Source of the DNA: Cheiracanthium punctorium
Lineage: Eukaryota > Arthropoda > Arachnida > Araneae > Cheiracanthiidae
Assembly: GCA_038373885.1 (NCBI GenBank)
Contig: JAWZYV010012540.1
Location: 310,001-374,000 of the forward strand
DNA: 64,000 bases
Reading direction: 5' to 3'
The notes beneath the pieces are model-generated. The model had not been told where the DNA came from. It did not search any database and saw nothing but the letters and a program-made list of their open reading frames with translations. Position 1 is the first letter of the stretch. Each line of letters opens with the position of its first letter. Both the position numbers and the translations under genes were made by a program. Positions 43,250 through 55,173 of the stretch are shown piece after piece.

Positions 43250-44649
43250 CACTGCTGGCCACCCAAATTGCAACACCAAGAAAAACAAGAGATATCACAA
43301 CAAAATTTATTGTGTAGATAACATGTTGACCAAGTAACAAATGATTAAATTTACAGCATTCTATGAAGCGTGGTTCCTGCCAAAATCAGTACCCAGAGTA
43401 GCCGCCGTTGTTGGAGATCACAGCTGCCACACGCCTCGGCATTGATTCAAAGAGACTTTGAATGTGTTCTTGGGGTACAGCAGACCAAGCAGCTTCCACA
43501 CGTTGCCAAAGTTGATCTGGTGTGACAGCTGGGGATGAACTCTGGGTCAGTCGTTGAGCAACCATGGACCACATGTTTTCTATCGGCGAAAGATCCGGAG
43601 AGCGCGCCGGCCAGGGAAGCAATTCAATCTGGTGATTGACGAAGAACCCTTGGACAATGCGTGCCACGTGTGGCCGTGCATTATCCTGCTGAAATATGGC
43701 TGTTGGCAAGCCCTGAAGGTAAGAAAGGACAACTGGCTCCAACACCTCGGAGATGTAGCGCTGGCTGGTTAAAGTACCGGCAATGCGTACTAGAGGAGTG
43801 CGAGAGAGATATCCGATACCGCCCCATACCATAATACCCGGTGCAGGACCAGTGTGACGGTGCATAATGCAGCTGTTCAGCATCCTCTCTCCACGGTGTC
43901 TCCAGACTCGAATCCGACCGTCGTGGTGTTGCATACAGAAGCGTGACTCGTCAGTAAAGAGAATTTCATTCCATTCTGTCGTCCACATCCTTCTTTCATC
44001 GCACCATTGGCGGCGGAGACGTCTGTGGTTCCGCGTCAGAGGTAGACAAAGCAACGGACGTCTTGCGGACAGACCATTCTGCTGTAAACGACGTCGAATG
44101 GTACGCGCAGACACTGGATGATGCGTTACAGACTGAATCTGCTGTGATATGGTTCGTGATGTGACTGAACGGTCCGTCACTGCCATGCGTACAATCTGCC
44201 TGTCATCACGTGACGTGGTGCACTGAGGTCGATCACGTCTGTCCGTCGTACCCTCCTGCACCCAACGATCACATATCCGCATCACAGTTGTTTGGTTTCG
44301 TCCAATACGACGACCGATTTCCCTGAAAGATAACCCACAATCTCGGTATGCCACTATCCTTCCTCTGTCAAACTCGGATACTTGATCAAAAGATGATCGT
44401 TGTTTCCTACGAGGCATAATTTATCGTTTTTTTGAAAAAAAAGCAAGAAAAACACAATTGCTGTACTTGAAACCGTCGAAATCTCCAAGCCTTAAATAGC
44501 GCTTTGAGGTGGCGCCACAGGCGCGCTTGATGTGCGTCTGCGCTGAAATTCTAATCATTTGCATATCTCACCTCAGCTAATGCATGTTGTAAATTTCATA
44601 TTATTTGCATGCTTCCTTCAGGGTGTTGCATTTACGATGGCCAGCAGTG
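43250..44649 (-). mobile_element. Tc1-like DNA transposon, structurally complete
   Basis: The ends are CACTGCTGGCCA and TGGCCAGCAGTG (inverted), with TA on each side (43248-43249, 44650-44651). Inside the outer match, TGCAACACC is also mirrored (TGCAACACC on the left, GGTGTTGCA on the right). Total length is 1400 bp with one uninterrupted transposase gene on the minus strand. GC content is clearly higher than in the flanks, as expected of a recent arrival. Confidence 0.95.
43386..44417 (-). CDS. Tc1-family transposase, 343 aa, apparently intact
   Basis: It cuts and pastes its own element by recognising the TIRs and inserting at TA. The N-terminal paired-type helix-turn-helix pair spans about residues 1-120 (FREIGRRIGRNQTTV in the first half), with a basic GRPR-like linker around DRRDRPQ. 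The DDE catalytic residues are Asp156 in LFTDESRF, Asp245 in FQQDNARPH, and Glu280 in SPDLSPIEN. The spacing between the last two is 34, i.e. DD34E, the Tc1 signature. The length is usual for the family (about 340). It starts at ATG 44417 and ends just inside the left TIR. No stop or frameshift was found, so it may still be active, or was very recently. Confidence 0.95.
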   Translation of the reverse strand: MPRRKQRSSFDQVSEFDRGRIVAYRDCGLSFREIGRRIGRNQTTVMRICDRWVQEGTTDRRDRPQCTTSRDDRQIVRMAVTDRSVTSRTISQQIQSVTHHPVSARTIRRRLQQNGLSARRPLLCLPLTRNHRRLRRQWCDERRMWTTEWNEILFTDESRFCMQHHDGRIRVWRHRGERMLNSCIMHRHTGPAPGIMVWGGIGYLSRTPLVRIAGTLTSQRYISEVLEPVVLSYLQGLPTAIFQQDNARPHVARIVQGFFVNHQIELLPWPARSPDLSPIENMWSMVAQRLTQSSSPAVTPDQLWQRVEAAWSAVPQEHIQSLFESMPRRVAAVISNNGGYSGY

Positions 44650-44949
44650 TATATCTTTACACAGTACAATGTCAGACAGACTTTACACACTTGGCGGCAC
44701 TGCAATTTACATTAGTGTGCCTGTCTCACTGGACTGTTATTCCCCTGATGATCAAGTCTCGTTCAACTGACATCTCTTTTCATGAAGACCAAAACTTTTG
44801 AAGAGTTGGAGGGTAATTGTTAGGCCAATGATCTATGTTTGCATTCCTTGATTCTGTTGTGATGAGGATCTCTATTTCAGCTGATATATGGTAAGCAGTA
44901 ATAGGGCTGTCATCTATCAGTTTCGTATTCAGTAACAAAATAAAGAAGC

Positions 44950-45140
44950 AGAACGAGACCCTTTTGTATAAAGCTTATGTATGACCTATTGCGACTTATG
45001 CTGCTCCCGTATGGGCCAGTGCCGCGAAATCACACATCACAAGACTAGAGTCCAAGAAGAACTACCCGCTTACGAAGATACTAAATGGACATACATTTAT
45101 GCATTTATGCTGCACATGGAGATCCACAATGAGATTCTAA
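44950..45140 (+). pseudogene. LINE (Jockey-like) reverse transcriptase C-terminal scrap
   Basis: The plus-strand frame reads LLYKAYV, a stop, then PIATYAAPVWASAAKSHITRL. This is the conserved block just after the reverse transcriptase fingers/palm of Jockey-type LINEs (the form LYK..IRP..TYA.PVW). The TGA replaces an expected Arg codon (CGA). The remaining part decays rapidly. The 5' and 3' ends of the LINE were not found. Confidence 0.7.
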
Positions 45141-46440
45141 ATTGCAGTCTTTAAAACACACTCTCCCACAACTTCTAAGGAAGCACCAGTGTTAAGTGCA
45201 AACTGATGGCTTAGGGTACTGGTGCACATTGCATAAATTTTTAAGCATGTTTAACAAGAATTTTTTTGGAGCTAGTCACAATCCTCTGCAGTGATATGGC
45301 ACCAATGTAAATTATATTAGGGTCATGCTCAATTGCAGACACTTGGTGGTGTTGCTTTAGTTGTTGTTTTGGCTGTCAGGACACACTTGAAGAGTGATTT
45401 TGCATTTGGCAGTTATATGTCTTTCCATAAGCTCGATATAAGATGAGTCGATCTTTATCGTTGCGGTCGTACGTAGCACCAAATTCACATTGATCAACCT
45501 GCAGTTTTGTTTCAAAGCTGAATGCGGCAAAGTTTTGACCGGCTTTTGCATAATGTTGAAGACAAATGCTGCAAGCATGATATTACAAAGAAAGTCCCTT
45601 AAATCTGGGTATAAAAGTTGGCAACCTTAGTTCATGTGAAGTGATTACATTTTTTCTAAACTGCAGCAAACTTTTCCTGTGTTATAAAAGGGTAAAAGGA
45701 GGGAAGGGAAAAAAAAATATTTGAAGAGAGAAAGATTTGGAGGAAAAAAGATTGGATGGTAGAGAAAAAAATAAACAATGTAAAGGAAAGGAGAAAAAAA
45801 AAAAAAAAAGGGAGAAAAAGGAGGTGATTTGAAAAAAAAAGATTGTGTATGTTAGCGCGCAAATAAAATAAAAACATAAATAAAAGGAAGAAAAAAATTG
45901 TAAGCACATTCAGTCATTTAATTTGAACTAAGGATTAATTGAATTCAGAATTTAATCAGAATGGTATCATAAAAAGTAGGAAAAATAGTTAATATTTTTT
46001 TCCTTTACATATAAGTTTTATTGGGAAAAAGTTTCTACAGTATACTTTCTAAAAATAAATATGAAATTTGAATATCATGCTAAAATGTATATCTATCCAG
46101 TTTTATACTAATCGCGGAGAAATAGTAACTTCTCCATTCTTCGTTTATTTCTTTGTTTGTTTGTTTCATTGTTTTTAAACTCTTTGCTATTAATCTAGTG
46201 GCAAAGAGTATAAAAATAATAGTATATTTTAAGTATAAGTAGTTAAGGTTTTTTGTCCATATGCTTTTACTCACTCCCATCCACAAGCTATTTAAGTATT
46301 TTGTCATGGTGAAATAGGGTGCCAGATTTTACTGGGGGGGAAAAGGAAGAATTCCAGTGAAATATTTTAAGAAGTCAAAATGTAAGTTAAAGATCCACCT
46401 CAGGTCATGTCATTCCAGGAAAGTCTGGAATACATACATA
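45141..46440. other. No recognised gene; purine-rich tract inside
   Basis: 45690-45900 is an almost pure A/G tract on the plus strand (GGAAAAAAAA-type words). It produces long spurious minus-strand frames rich in Phe/Ser. The remainder is AT-rich and featureless. Confidence 0.5.
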
Positions 46441-46442
46441 TA

Positions 46443-47586
46443 CAGTCAACTCCGGTTATAGTGAACCCAGATATAGTGAACTTGCGGTTATAGTGAATGC
46501 AAATTGTTAGTCCCGATTCACTTACATTAGAAATGTGCGTAGCATTTTTTGGTTTTAGTGAACATGACTTCGGTTATAGTAAACCTAAAAACTGAACTTC
46601 GAAAATTCTGAAAATGGCGGAGATGAAGTTTTTTGATGTCTACATTTTAAAAGGTTGTCTATAATGCATTTGATAAATACAGAAAGAGATTATCAAGCAT
46701 CTGTTCCGAAATACAGGGTAATTGTCAGCGACTATTCTAACATGGGGAAGGGGGAGAAGGGAACAATAGCGCACTAGAAAAGGGGCTTTTAGACTCTTGA
46801 CCGCTGTGAAACCAGGAATTTATTCATTGCAGTGATGCATACTTATCTTTAGCTATTCAATTCCATAGCAAAATAGCCCATGTCTTGTGGTGTATGCCTC
46901 CCCGTACTCCTTTTGTCCAATACCCCCCAGTGCTTAAAAGATAAGCTCATCTTTTGCAATCTGCATGAAAAGCCGTGACACCCACACTTCCACAATGAAG
47001 AAGGTAGTAATGACAATTTTTAAAAGGAACGTGCAATTTTTTTCATTTTCATTTTTGACCAAAAAGGAAAGACCACAAACGCTTCAATCCAGTTCATCAA
47101 ACTGTGGCCCTTCTAACTGTATTCACGCTTGCTATCCTGGGGCATCTGTAAAAGGGGATTAAATTCATAGTCGGTTAGAATCAACAGCATTTTTCGGCTT
47201 TTAAACACAACAAGAATTAGGGTACATTTCATGGTGAACAAAAATGGACATGTTTCTCTTGTCCTTGAACAATTCCATTTTCTATTACCAGTGCAATAGC
47301 ACAGTTAAAGTATTACCACTACACGCTATTGCTTGATGGGCTATAGCACTTTCCAGCCAATTGAATCGAATCTCCCAAATTATTGTAGCACTTAGGAGTA
47401 ATAAAACATAAATACAATTAATTATGTTTGATTTACATAAATATTTAGTGCGAGTATAAAACACTATTTTTTACTTATATATATAATGTATTCCCTGTTC
47501 ATATGGGGACACTTCGCTTATAGTGAACTTCGGATGTAGTGAACAAAATTTGCCGGTCCCCAGAGGTTCACTATAACCGGAGTCGA

Positions 47587-47589
<3 letters not shown>
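46443..47589. mobile_element. 1.15-kb Tigger-like MITE
   Basis: The ends are CAGTCAACTCCGGTTATAGT and the inverse ACTATAACCGGAGTCGACTG (one mismatch), flanked by TA. Additional GGTTATAGTGAA-type words recur three or more times next to each end. There is no transposase frame. Confidence 0.9.

Positions 47590-47637
<48 letters not shown>
47590..47637 (+). repeat. (TA)n microsatellite
   Basis: About 23 TA units start exactly at the TA target duplication of the Tigger-like element, so the microsatellite probably grew from the duplication. Confidence 0.95.
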
Positions 47638-47639
<2 letters not shown>

Positions 47640-49162
47640 AAAACCCACTTTTTCAAAAAAGCCGTCTAGAAAAATTCAAGAAAAACCCAACTGAGTTTTT
47701 TCAAAATTTCAACATTAATATCTTCGATACAGGAAAAAGAGAATTCTTTTTCTGTCCAATCTTAAAAAAAGGATTGAAACTAAAAGCTTTATCTAAATTC
47801 TTTTTCCCTGGAACTTATGACTAGGCATGAAAGGGAGGGGGGGAGGGATAAGTCTATACCAACATATTATAAAATCCAGCTGTTTGTCATTACATAATAT
47901 AGAAGGCTATTGTTTTTTTTTCTTTTTTTTTAAGGGGGGTGGAACTTGACACAATTGTGAAAATTGCACAAATTGAAAATAAAGCAAAATTTTAGTCTTA
48001 ACCAGTATAAAATTATTTGGGAGGGGATAAGTTATTAAACAAGGCTAAGTTTATCTATCCAAAGTGTATAATAAAGCAGAATGCTATACTTTAACAATTA
48101 GAGGAAGCTCAAAATCCCTAGCTCCTTCCCTGGATCCACAACTGGCTAATCAGGTGGTCAGTCGCAAATTTCATTACATCCAATGCTCTGTCCCCATTTA
48201 ACATCTGTGATCGTTTTGTTATCACTCTGATCTTACGAATCTAGTAATTCTGTACATATCCTTATTTGCATCCATGATGGTGATGCTTCTTTTCTTCAAA
48301 GACTCTGAGGGAACAGAAAGGGCAGGGGTGGATACTATGGTATCCATATAATTGTTAGAATACTGCTATGCAAGCAGACTATATACAGTATTTGTTTTCT
48401 AAAATCCCCAAAACCCAGTGGGCTGGTTTTTTCTGAAAAAAATTCAGGCATTTACCTTGCCAGGTTAGGAAGTGATATTGCCCTGCTGTTTGATAGAAAG
48501 AAGAGAGAGGGGGAAAAAATCATCGGTCAATATGTTTTAGAATGTAAATTTCAGAATATTTTTTTCTAGATTTTTAAAAAAATTTCTATGACAAGAATTT
48601 TTATCCATTATTTAACACTAGTTTCAATTCAGTAACTTTTTTAATATTAAAATTATTAATTGTGATTTATAATTTCATCTATAATTGATTATTTCAATTG
48701 ATTTTAAAATTTTTTATTCATAATATTTTTTTTAATTAGTTGCTTTAAGTAGCGTTTAGTTTTAAAGGAAGTTTCTTTACATGCTGAGCCCACCATCCGT
48801 GAGTGCCCTTAAATTTTTTAAGGTTGGGGTATACTTCAAAAAAGTTTTCTAGAGGAGGCAAATTTCACACTTGTAACAATAAGAGTTCTGATTTCAATTT
48901 GGGATGCACTTTTGTTGCATCGTAACACAATATACTAAATGTCCAGGAGGGGCAAGTGCCCTACTACCCCCACCCCCCTTATGGATGGATGCCCATGCTA
49001 CCATCCTTAAAATATCTTTAAAATCTAAGAAAAAATCCGTTTAGTAGTGTTTTTCTGAAGAAAAAAAAAAACTTAACAACCCTGGCACATTTCCCTTTCA
49101 GTTGAGATCTTGTGAACATCCAAGAAAGGAAAAGTAAAGTAATGTAACAACAACGCAGTGAG
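47638..49162. other. AT-rich sequence without recognised gene
   Basis: Contains a few MITE-end-like scraps, for example CCTGGATCCACAACTG at 48129 and a C-rich tract at 48966. No ORF is supported. Confidence 0.3.
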
Positions 49163-49387
49163 CAGTGCCGGTCCTAGATATTTTTCTAAGTAGTGCAAAA
49201 TACAAAAATGTGCCCCATTCCCACATGCAGCTAAAAAAGTTTTCGAAGGGGGTTAAAACTGAAATTTCAACTATTTATGGATACTGAAATATACATGTGC
49301 ATATTATAAAGTAAGGTATTTTTGCATTCTCATAGATATGGTTCTCGATGCGGTTGCACCATTCGCTTCATGCTAGGACCGGCTCTG
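49163..49387. mobile_element. 225-bp hAT-type MITE
   Basis: The ends are CAGTGCCGGTCCTAG and CTAGGACCGGCTCTG (two mismatches in 15). The flanks GCAGTGAG and AATGTGAG share only their last five bases, so the TSD is eroded. No ORF. Confidence 0.75.
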
Positions 49388-49489
49388 AATGTGAGGATTA
49401 AAACCCTGAGCTAAATCAAAGGAAAGTCTGGTTTTTAACTGCATTTTTGTTTTTTTAAAGGGTGATTCGTGGCTGCATCAGTTTTGCAA

Positions 49490-49860
49490 AAATTCAAACA
49501 TTGAAATGTGTTTAAAATTGAATTTCTAAAATTGTTTTTAAAATCAAAATTTTTAATCGAATGTTTTTAAAAAATATTTTAAAATTAATTTTTAATAATC
49601 ATAGTATTGCTAAAAAATTTAAACGTTTTTAAAAGTGAATACAAAATTGTTTTTAAAATCATTATTTTTTAAATCAAGTGTTAAAAAATATTTTTAAAAT
49701 TAATTTTTAATTATGAGTTTGCCAAAAAATTTTAACATTTAAACGTTTTTAAAATTGAAAGTCTAAAATTGTTTTTAAAATCAATGTTTTTTAATGAAAT
49801 GTAAAAAAATGTTTTTAAAATTGAAATTATTTTTAATGAGACTTAAAATACTTGATCAAT
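49490..49860 (+). repeat. AT-rich low-complexity array
   Basis: Degenerate repeats of TTTTTAAAATTGAA- and AATATTTTTAAAATTAAT-like phrases. No fixed period could be assigned by eye. Confidence 0.6.
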
Positions 49861-50002
49861 CCCCTCCTCTAAAAGGAAAGCTATATATAAGCTGTGTCGC
49901 TGCTATTGAGACCTTGTCCGTTTAAAATTTTTTCTTGAGCCACACGATGAATCACCCTTTCCACCTCCATCCCCCCCTGGGTCTAGCAGATGTTCTTTAA
50001 TG

Positions 50003-50212
50003 CAGGGTGTCTACCGTAAACGCAGGTAACTTTAATAATATCATTTAAAAAAATGTGAAACTGTGGCAGTTTGCCAATCCAGTACCACCAGCCTATTCAT
50101 TTCTGTACATCTCGCGTTTACTTGAAGGCGAGGCCAAAGTAATGTAGTGGGAATTTCACATTCTTATTAAATGGAGACAGGTCTCCACGCAAACAATTAG
50201 GTAGACACCCTG
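50003..50212. mobile_element. 210-bp MITE with CAGGGTGTCTACC ends
   Basis: CAGGGTGTCTACC on the left and its exact inverse GGTAGACACCCTG on the right. The TIR type is the same as in the hAT derivative at 30741-31316, so that family may supply the transposase. No clean TSD is adjacent. Confidence 0.75.
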
Positions 50213-50277
50213 TTTTCTTTAATTTTTTTTAACCTGGCCATTTTTTTAATAACAATATCCAATATCCACTCCAATAT

Positions 50278-50490
50278 CCAACAATAGACAATATCCACAA
50301 CAATAGACAATATCCGCAACAACAGACAATATCCGCAACAGACAATATCCACAACAATAGACAATATCCGCAACAATAGACAATATCCGCAACAACAGAC
50401 AATATCCGCAACAATAGACAATATCCGCAACAATAGACAATAGCCGCAACAATAGACAATAGCCGCAACAATAGACAATAGCCGCAACAA
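50278..50490 (+). repeat. 19-bp minisatellite, about 11-12 copies
   Basis: The unit is GCAACAATAGACAATATCC with variants (ACAAC, CAACAG, ATAGCC). One copy has a short deletion. Because 19 is not a multiple of 3, all three minus-strand frames stay open, which explains three overlapping spurious ORFs. Confidence 0.9.
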
Positions 50491-50619
50491 TATCTATCCA
50501 GAAACAATCCGATAACAATAACCAGAATTTTGTTTTCAAAATTTTTCTACAGCCACTTAACAGTTTTGTTTTATAGACTGTATGCAAACACGTGACTAAG
50601 TGTTATTTTTATCAAAAAT

Positions 50620-50850
50620 GTTTTTAATATTCAAATTTTTAAAAATGTTCAAATTTTTAAATGTTTAAACTTTTAAATTTTTTTAATGTTTAAATTTTTA
50701 ATGTTCAAATTTTTAATGTTCAAATTTTTAAATTTTTAATGTCAAATTTTTAAATTTTTAATGTCCAAATTTTTAAATTTTTAATGTCCAAAGTTTTAAA
50801 TTTTTAATGTCAAGTTTTAAATTTTTAATGTCCAAATTTTTAAATGTAAT
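50620..50850 (+). repeat. AT-rich tandem array (AAATTTTTAATGTC type)
   Basis: Repeats of CAAATTTTTAAATTTTTAAT with variation in length. It is next to the 19-bp minisatellite and resembles the arrays at 49490 and 51420. Confidence 0.7.
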
Positions 50851-51419
50851 ATAATTTTCTGAATTGTCCCTTCAGTAACTGACGAACAATTAACTGCTAA
50901 CCATATGCTGGTCACAAGTTTTGAAGCAGCTTGATGCAGTTGTAACGTCACGTGCATACTGAAACCATTAGAAAATATTTGTTGCTGCATCCCTGTTATT
51001 TCAGTTAGATTTTTTGATTTTAAAACTACAAATTTAACTCTTAAAATTAATATAGTAAAACTAAGCTGAAAAAGAAAATTATTTTATTCGCCATTAACAA
51101 AGAGTGGGGAGAAAACTAGCAAAATGTAGCATTTTAAACAGTCAGCCCTACTTTTCAGGGTAAAGCAGTAATGGTGTTCCAACAAAACTGTTAAGTGGTT
51201 ATTTTTTTTTTTTAAGGGGGTTCAGCCGATGGTACTTACATATTAGCCCATCAACTGCCTAGTAGAATATAGCTCTTTATTTGCATAAAAAGAGCAATTA
51301 AAAATTTTTTTTTGCTTAAAATGCGCATAAGGTTTTTAAAATTAAAATATCTGTTTTTAAAACTAAATGTTTAAACATGTTTTAATATTCAAAATTTTTA
51401 AATGTTTTTTAATCAAATT

Positions 51420-51570
51420 TTTAAAGGTAATAAATTTTTAAATGTAAATAAAATTTTTAAATGTAAATAAAATTTTTAAATGTAAATAAAATTTTTAAAT
51501 GTAAATAAAATTTTTAAATGTAATAAAATTTTTAAAATGTATATAAAATTAAATTTTAAAATGTATATAA
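51420..51570 (+). repeat. 19-bp AT-rich tandem repeat, 5-6 copies
   Basis: The unit is GTAAATAAAATTTTTAAAT, almost invariant over the central copies, decaying at both ends. Confidence 0.85.
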
Positions 51571-51599
51571 AAAATTTTCATATTGGATTATGCAAATTA

Positions 51600-53180
51600 G
51601 TAATGTGTATGTTATGTGCATTAGAGTAAAAATGCGTTTGCTGTAAAGTAAAGGATAGATGCGCTAATATGTAAGTACCATCTTTTTCCGTTTTTTTTCT
51701 TCTCCACCTCCCATTTTTTTTTTCCTGTTGAACCTGGTCTTCCCCTTCTCCACACGCCTGGCATCTCGTTGATGTAATGGCATGATAAAATAAAAAGGCT
51801 ATTACTTGTGTGAAAAGATCTTTAATTATTTATGTAGTTATTTATTTTTTAATTTATTATTATTAATTTATTTATTTTGATAGAGAAAAAATGTCTTTAT
51901 CATTAGTGCAAGCTGCACTCCTTATTTAATTTATAGAGATAGGATATCTCTTATTGGTGCAAGTAGCACTAGCCTTGGTTTCATATTTTAATGATTTGTT
52001 TTGTGCTTTTTCATTTAATTAATTATAATGTGACAGTAGGCTAAGGGGATCTGTCGGTAAACAAAACTCCCCCTTATTATTATGTTTTCTTTTTACCCAA
52101 GTAATAACCTTTTTATTGAATCATGGCCAATTTTTGTATATTATACAATTTTTGAATGTCACCTCTCGACTATTGGCCAAATCCTAAAGCTCTGGAGTTT
52201 AGGTGGTTTTCTCCAGATGTAATGGAAACATGTTCATTACCTTGTCATTATCTGGCAACCCTTAAAAAGTGATTTGCCATCAGACCGAGAGCATATTCTT
52301 TGCCCGGAGAATATAGACTAATGTCGTTCACAGAAAATTTTCAAACTTTGCAGACAGCTTTTTTTTTTTAAATTTCTTTAATTAAATTTTAACAAAAGTG
52401 TGCAAATAAAATAATGGAAATATATATCGGTGAAAAAACAGTAAATAAATCATATTTATTATGTTTGAGTTTAAAGTTCATATTGATGTTGATTATTTTG
52501 TAGTTTTAAGTAGAATGCTATTTTAAAGTAATGTTTAGCTGTTGGCTACGATATAGAACTCGGGAGGCAACAACCTTTTTTTGGCAGATAACTTTTACAA
52601 AAATATTGGAGTTCGCAGACAGTTTTACACTTTATTTAGGTCTGTTTGCGATATAGAGAACTCCTTGTCTTAATATCTTCAAATCTTACTATATGTTTTA
52701 ACGATGGAATAGGGTAGTCACTTTTTTCTCCTGTAGCATGTTATTGGGGCCAAAAAAGTGACTATCCAATTCTAATCTGGCAGTGGCCAGGCAAGCCTTT
52801 CTCTTTTCAGACTAAGAAGTCCCAGTAGTGTCATCACATGAGTGTCATAAAGCAGCTATTCTCATGAGTTGACTGTATTCAAGTTGTAAGTGAGGTAAGT
52901 GAATATTAAACAAATTGCTATAGAAACACATGCTAATAAATCACATTAACCTTTAAAAACGAGAAATTATTAAGTAAGATTTACATGTCTTTCAAGGGAA
53001 CGATCTAAAACGATGTAGAAATGAAGATGCATAACTATAAACAACTTACATTACATTACAGGTTTAACACTAGCAGGGTGTAAAAAAAAAAAATAAAAAA
53101 AATAATAAGATTTACTTTAATTAAATTTAACGGTTTTATATGAAGAGTATAGACAACTAAGTATCTAGTTGTGTATGGTA
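51600..53180. other. No recognised gene
   Basis: AT-rich. Short phrases such as (ATTATTAATTT)n at 51840-51880 occur, and no ORF or TIR is supported. Confidence 0.3.
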
Positions 53181-54246
53181 TCTCTCTATTTAAAAAAAAA
53201 AGTAATGGCCGCTGTCACTACCACCGCTGCTGTCAAGAGCTTGTTCGGTTATCTTCTCCTAAACAGTGGGGATTTGAATTTCAAGAATGTGTCCACGGAT
53301 TCGGGAAAATTCCAAGGAACCTGATAAGCTGACGTAAATTTCAAAAATCGAATTATTTTAGAAGATATTAATAAAAAACTGAAAAAGATAAAACAATGGT
53401 TGCCAGATTTGGCATAAAATCATTCATGTCTTTACTGCAAAGCAATTCCAAGTATGTAGAATCGCGTGAAATTGACAAACATGAAGTAGAATTACACCCA
53501 CTTTATGCCAAATAAAAAATTATATGAAATAAATAAGTCAGTATGTTACACAAAGTTGACAATTTTCAAATAGTAAGTTCACTTAGACAACAGGAGTTTA
53601 GAATGAGCGATTATTGGTTTTTCCAAAACAGAATAACTAATTGTAACTGATTTTAAAAGTGCCATCTTGGCATTAGGTACGATCTGGCAAAATGGTATCT
53701 TTCCAAGCAGGCTGAATCTAAACCGCGAGTTCAAAAATGTTAGAACCCAATATCATGAAAATGAAAAATAATTAAAATGCAGAGGATTTTAAAGTCGGCT
53801 CGATCCAGCTGGAGTATTTGCTACCAGTAGAAATATTTGGCGGCGTTAATTACCATTATAGCAGTTATAGTACACTTTGGATATTTGCTAGCGTGACGAG
53901 ATGGTATAATTCGTGATGCTAAGTATGCCAATCTGCAAACAATTATGTAAATGAAAATATGGATAACGGTTTTCCGGTAACCTTAAATGAACAGTAATTA
54001 TAGGTTGTGAGCATGTGTAAATCTCCAAATAATGAAAAGTCGCCATTGGTGGCAAGCTATCCTATCTTTTCCTTAGCTTTTATTAACTTTACATGTACGC
54101 AAGTCACTAAATAATGAAAAATTCGCCATGGTTGGCAAATTCGCAAGGTGTCCAATAGGTTTTACATTATTAAAAATACAGCTGAAACAGAGGTTCTGAT
54201 TTTATTACGCCTTAGCTCCTAATTAATATAACTTTTGAATGGCAAC
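53181..54246 (+). repeat. Dispersed 1-kb repeat, copy 1
   Basis: It matches 61764-62711 in the same orientation from TCTCTCTATT to TTTTGAATGGCAACA. It includes the phrases TTGCCAGATTTGGCATAAAA and CCAGTAGAAATATTTGGCGG. No ORF, terminal repeat or tRNA-like head was recognised. Confidence 0.85.
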
Positions 54247-54894
54247 ATTAAATATCATTGTGTTTCTGAGGAGTGCAAATAATTTTTCCAGCGATTATAA
54301 GCGGAGTCCGCACTCCAGGTGGAGTATAGCTCAGGACCCGTACAACACGGATTCCCATAACAAAATATTTACAGTGATATATTGGAGTGGTTGACTGTAG
54401 TGTGAAGTTTAAATTTTTATGTACCAATGAACATGCAAGAACCAAGCAATGTGAGCTTAGTAACATTCTATCTGATCCAATCTTCGGGTTTTGTCTGTTG
54501 AAATTATGTCTTTTTTACGAATAAGCCTTATAAGGGGCTGAATGCCTCATACGAAAAGCGAGCGTAGCGAGTCTAGGGGCCTTGGCCCCTAGTGTACTAA
54601 AGAAAACTAACAATCTAAGTTATTATCTTCAGCTAGTCATTTAGTGAATTTTTTTTAATGCTGGTAAATAAAATTATAAGCACATCATTATAAATAATAG
54701 CTGTGAAGGTTTCCCTTCTGTGTCGAATGTTACTTCTCTGTATTGCTTGGGAGCAATGCTGTGAACAGGAGGTCATGATGTGAATTCGTTGCTATGCCTT
54801 TCTAATGCATGTAAAGGTAAAAGGGTTAAAGGCATCGAAATACTGAGTTAGATAGTGCCACAACTAGAGCTTATGTCTTTCAGGAGAAACCTTA
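54247..54894. other. No recognised gene
   Basis: Contains a short GC-richer phrase at about 54525-54600 (AGGGGCCTTGGCCCCTAG palindrome). Nothing else is supported. Confidence 0.3.
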
Positions 54895-54982
54895 ATTAGA
54901 ATGCCCCCCTCCCATGGAACCATAACTGATTGCACTACGTCTGGGGCATGTGCCCTGCTTGCCCCCTCTAGTTGCAGTCCTG
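54895..54982 (-). mobile_element. MITE fragment, minus-strand copy
   Basis: On the minus strand it begins CAGGACTGCAACTAGAGGGG and continues to AATCAGTTATGG and CATGGGAGGGGG. The plus-strand relative is at 55174-55310. The TSD was not resolved. Confidence 0.55.
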
Positions 54983-55173
54983 GCAGCAGATATAAATCAG
55001 GAAAACGCAGACTGTTTTTATGTTCTCTTAAACTTCGTCGCATTTGAATTTGCCCATTTTCTGTCTAGTCAAGTGAGTTGGGCACGATCCTGTATTGTCT
55101 CTTTGCTACTGACCTTCAAAAATCAAAATTAGGTTCATTAAAATGTAATTCAGAAACTGACCTCAGCCTATGA

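Noticed and set aside
45656..45909. Two minus-strand Phe/Leu/Ser-rich frames that look like membrane proteins
   Set aside because: They are translations of an almost pure purine tract on the other strand.
50197..50587. Three overlapping 92-113 codon Cys/Leu/Tyr repeat proteins
   Set aside because: All three frames stay open because the 19-bp minisatellite unit lacks stops on that strand. This is a repeat artefact.
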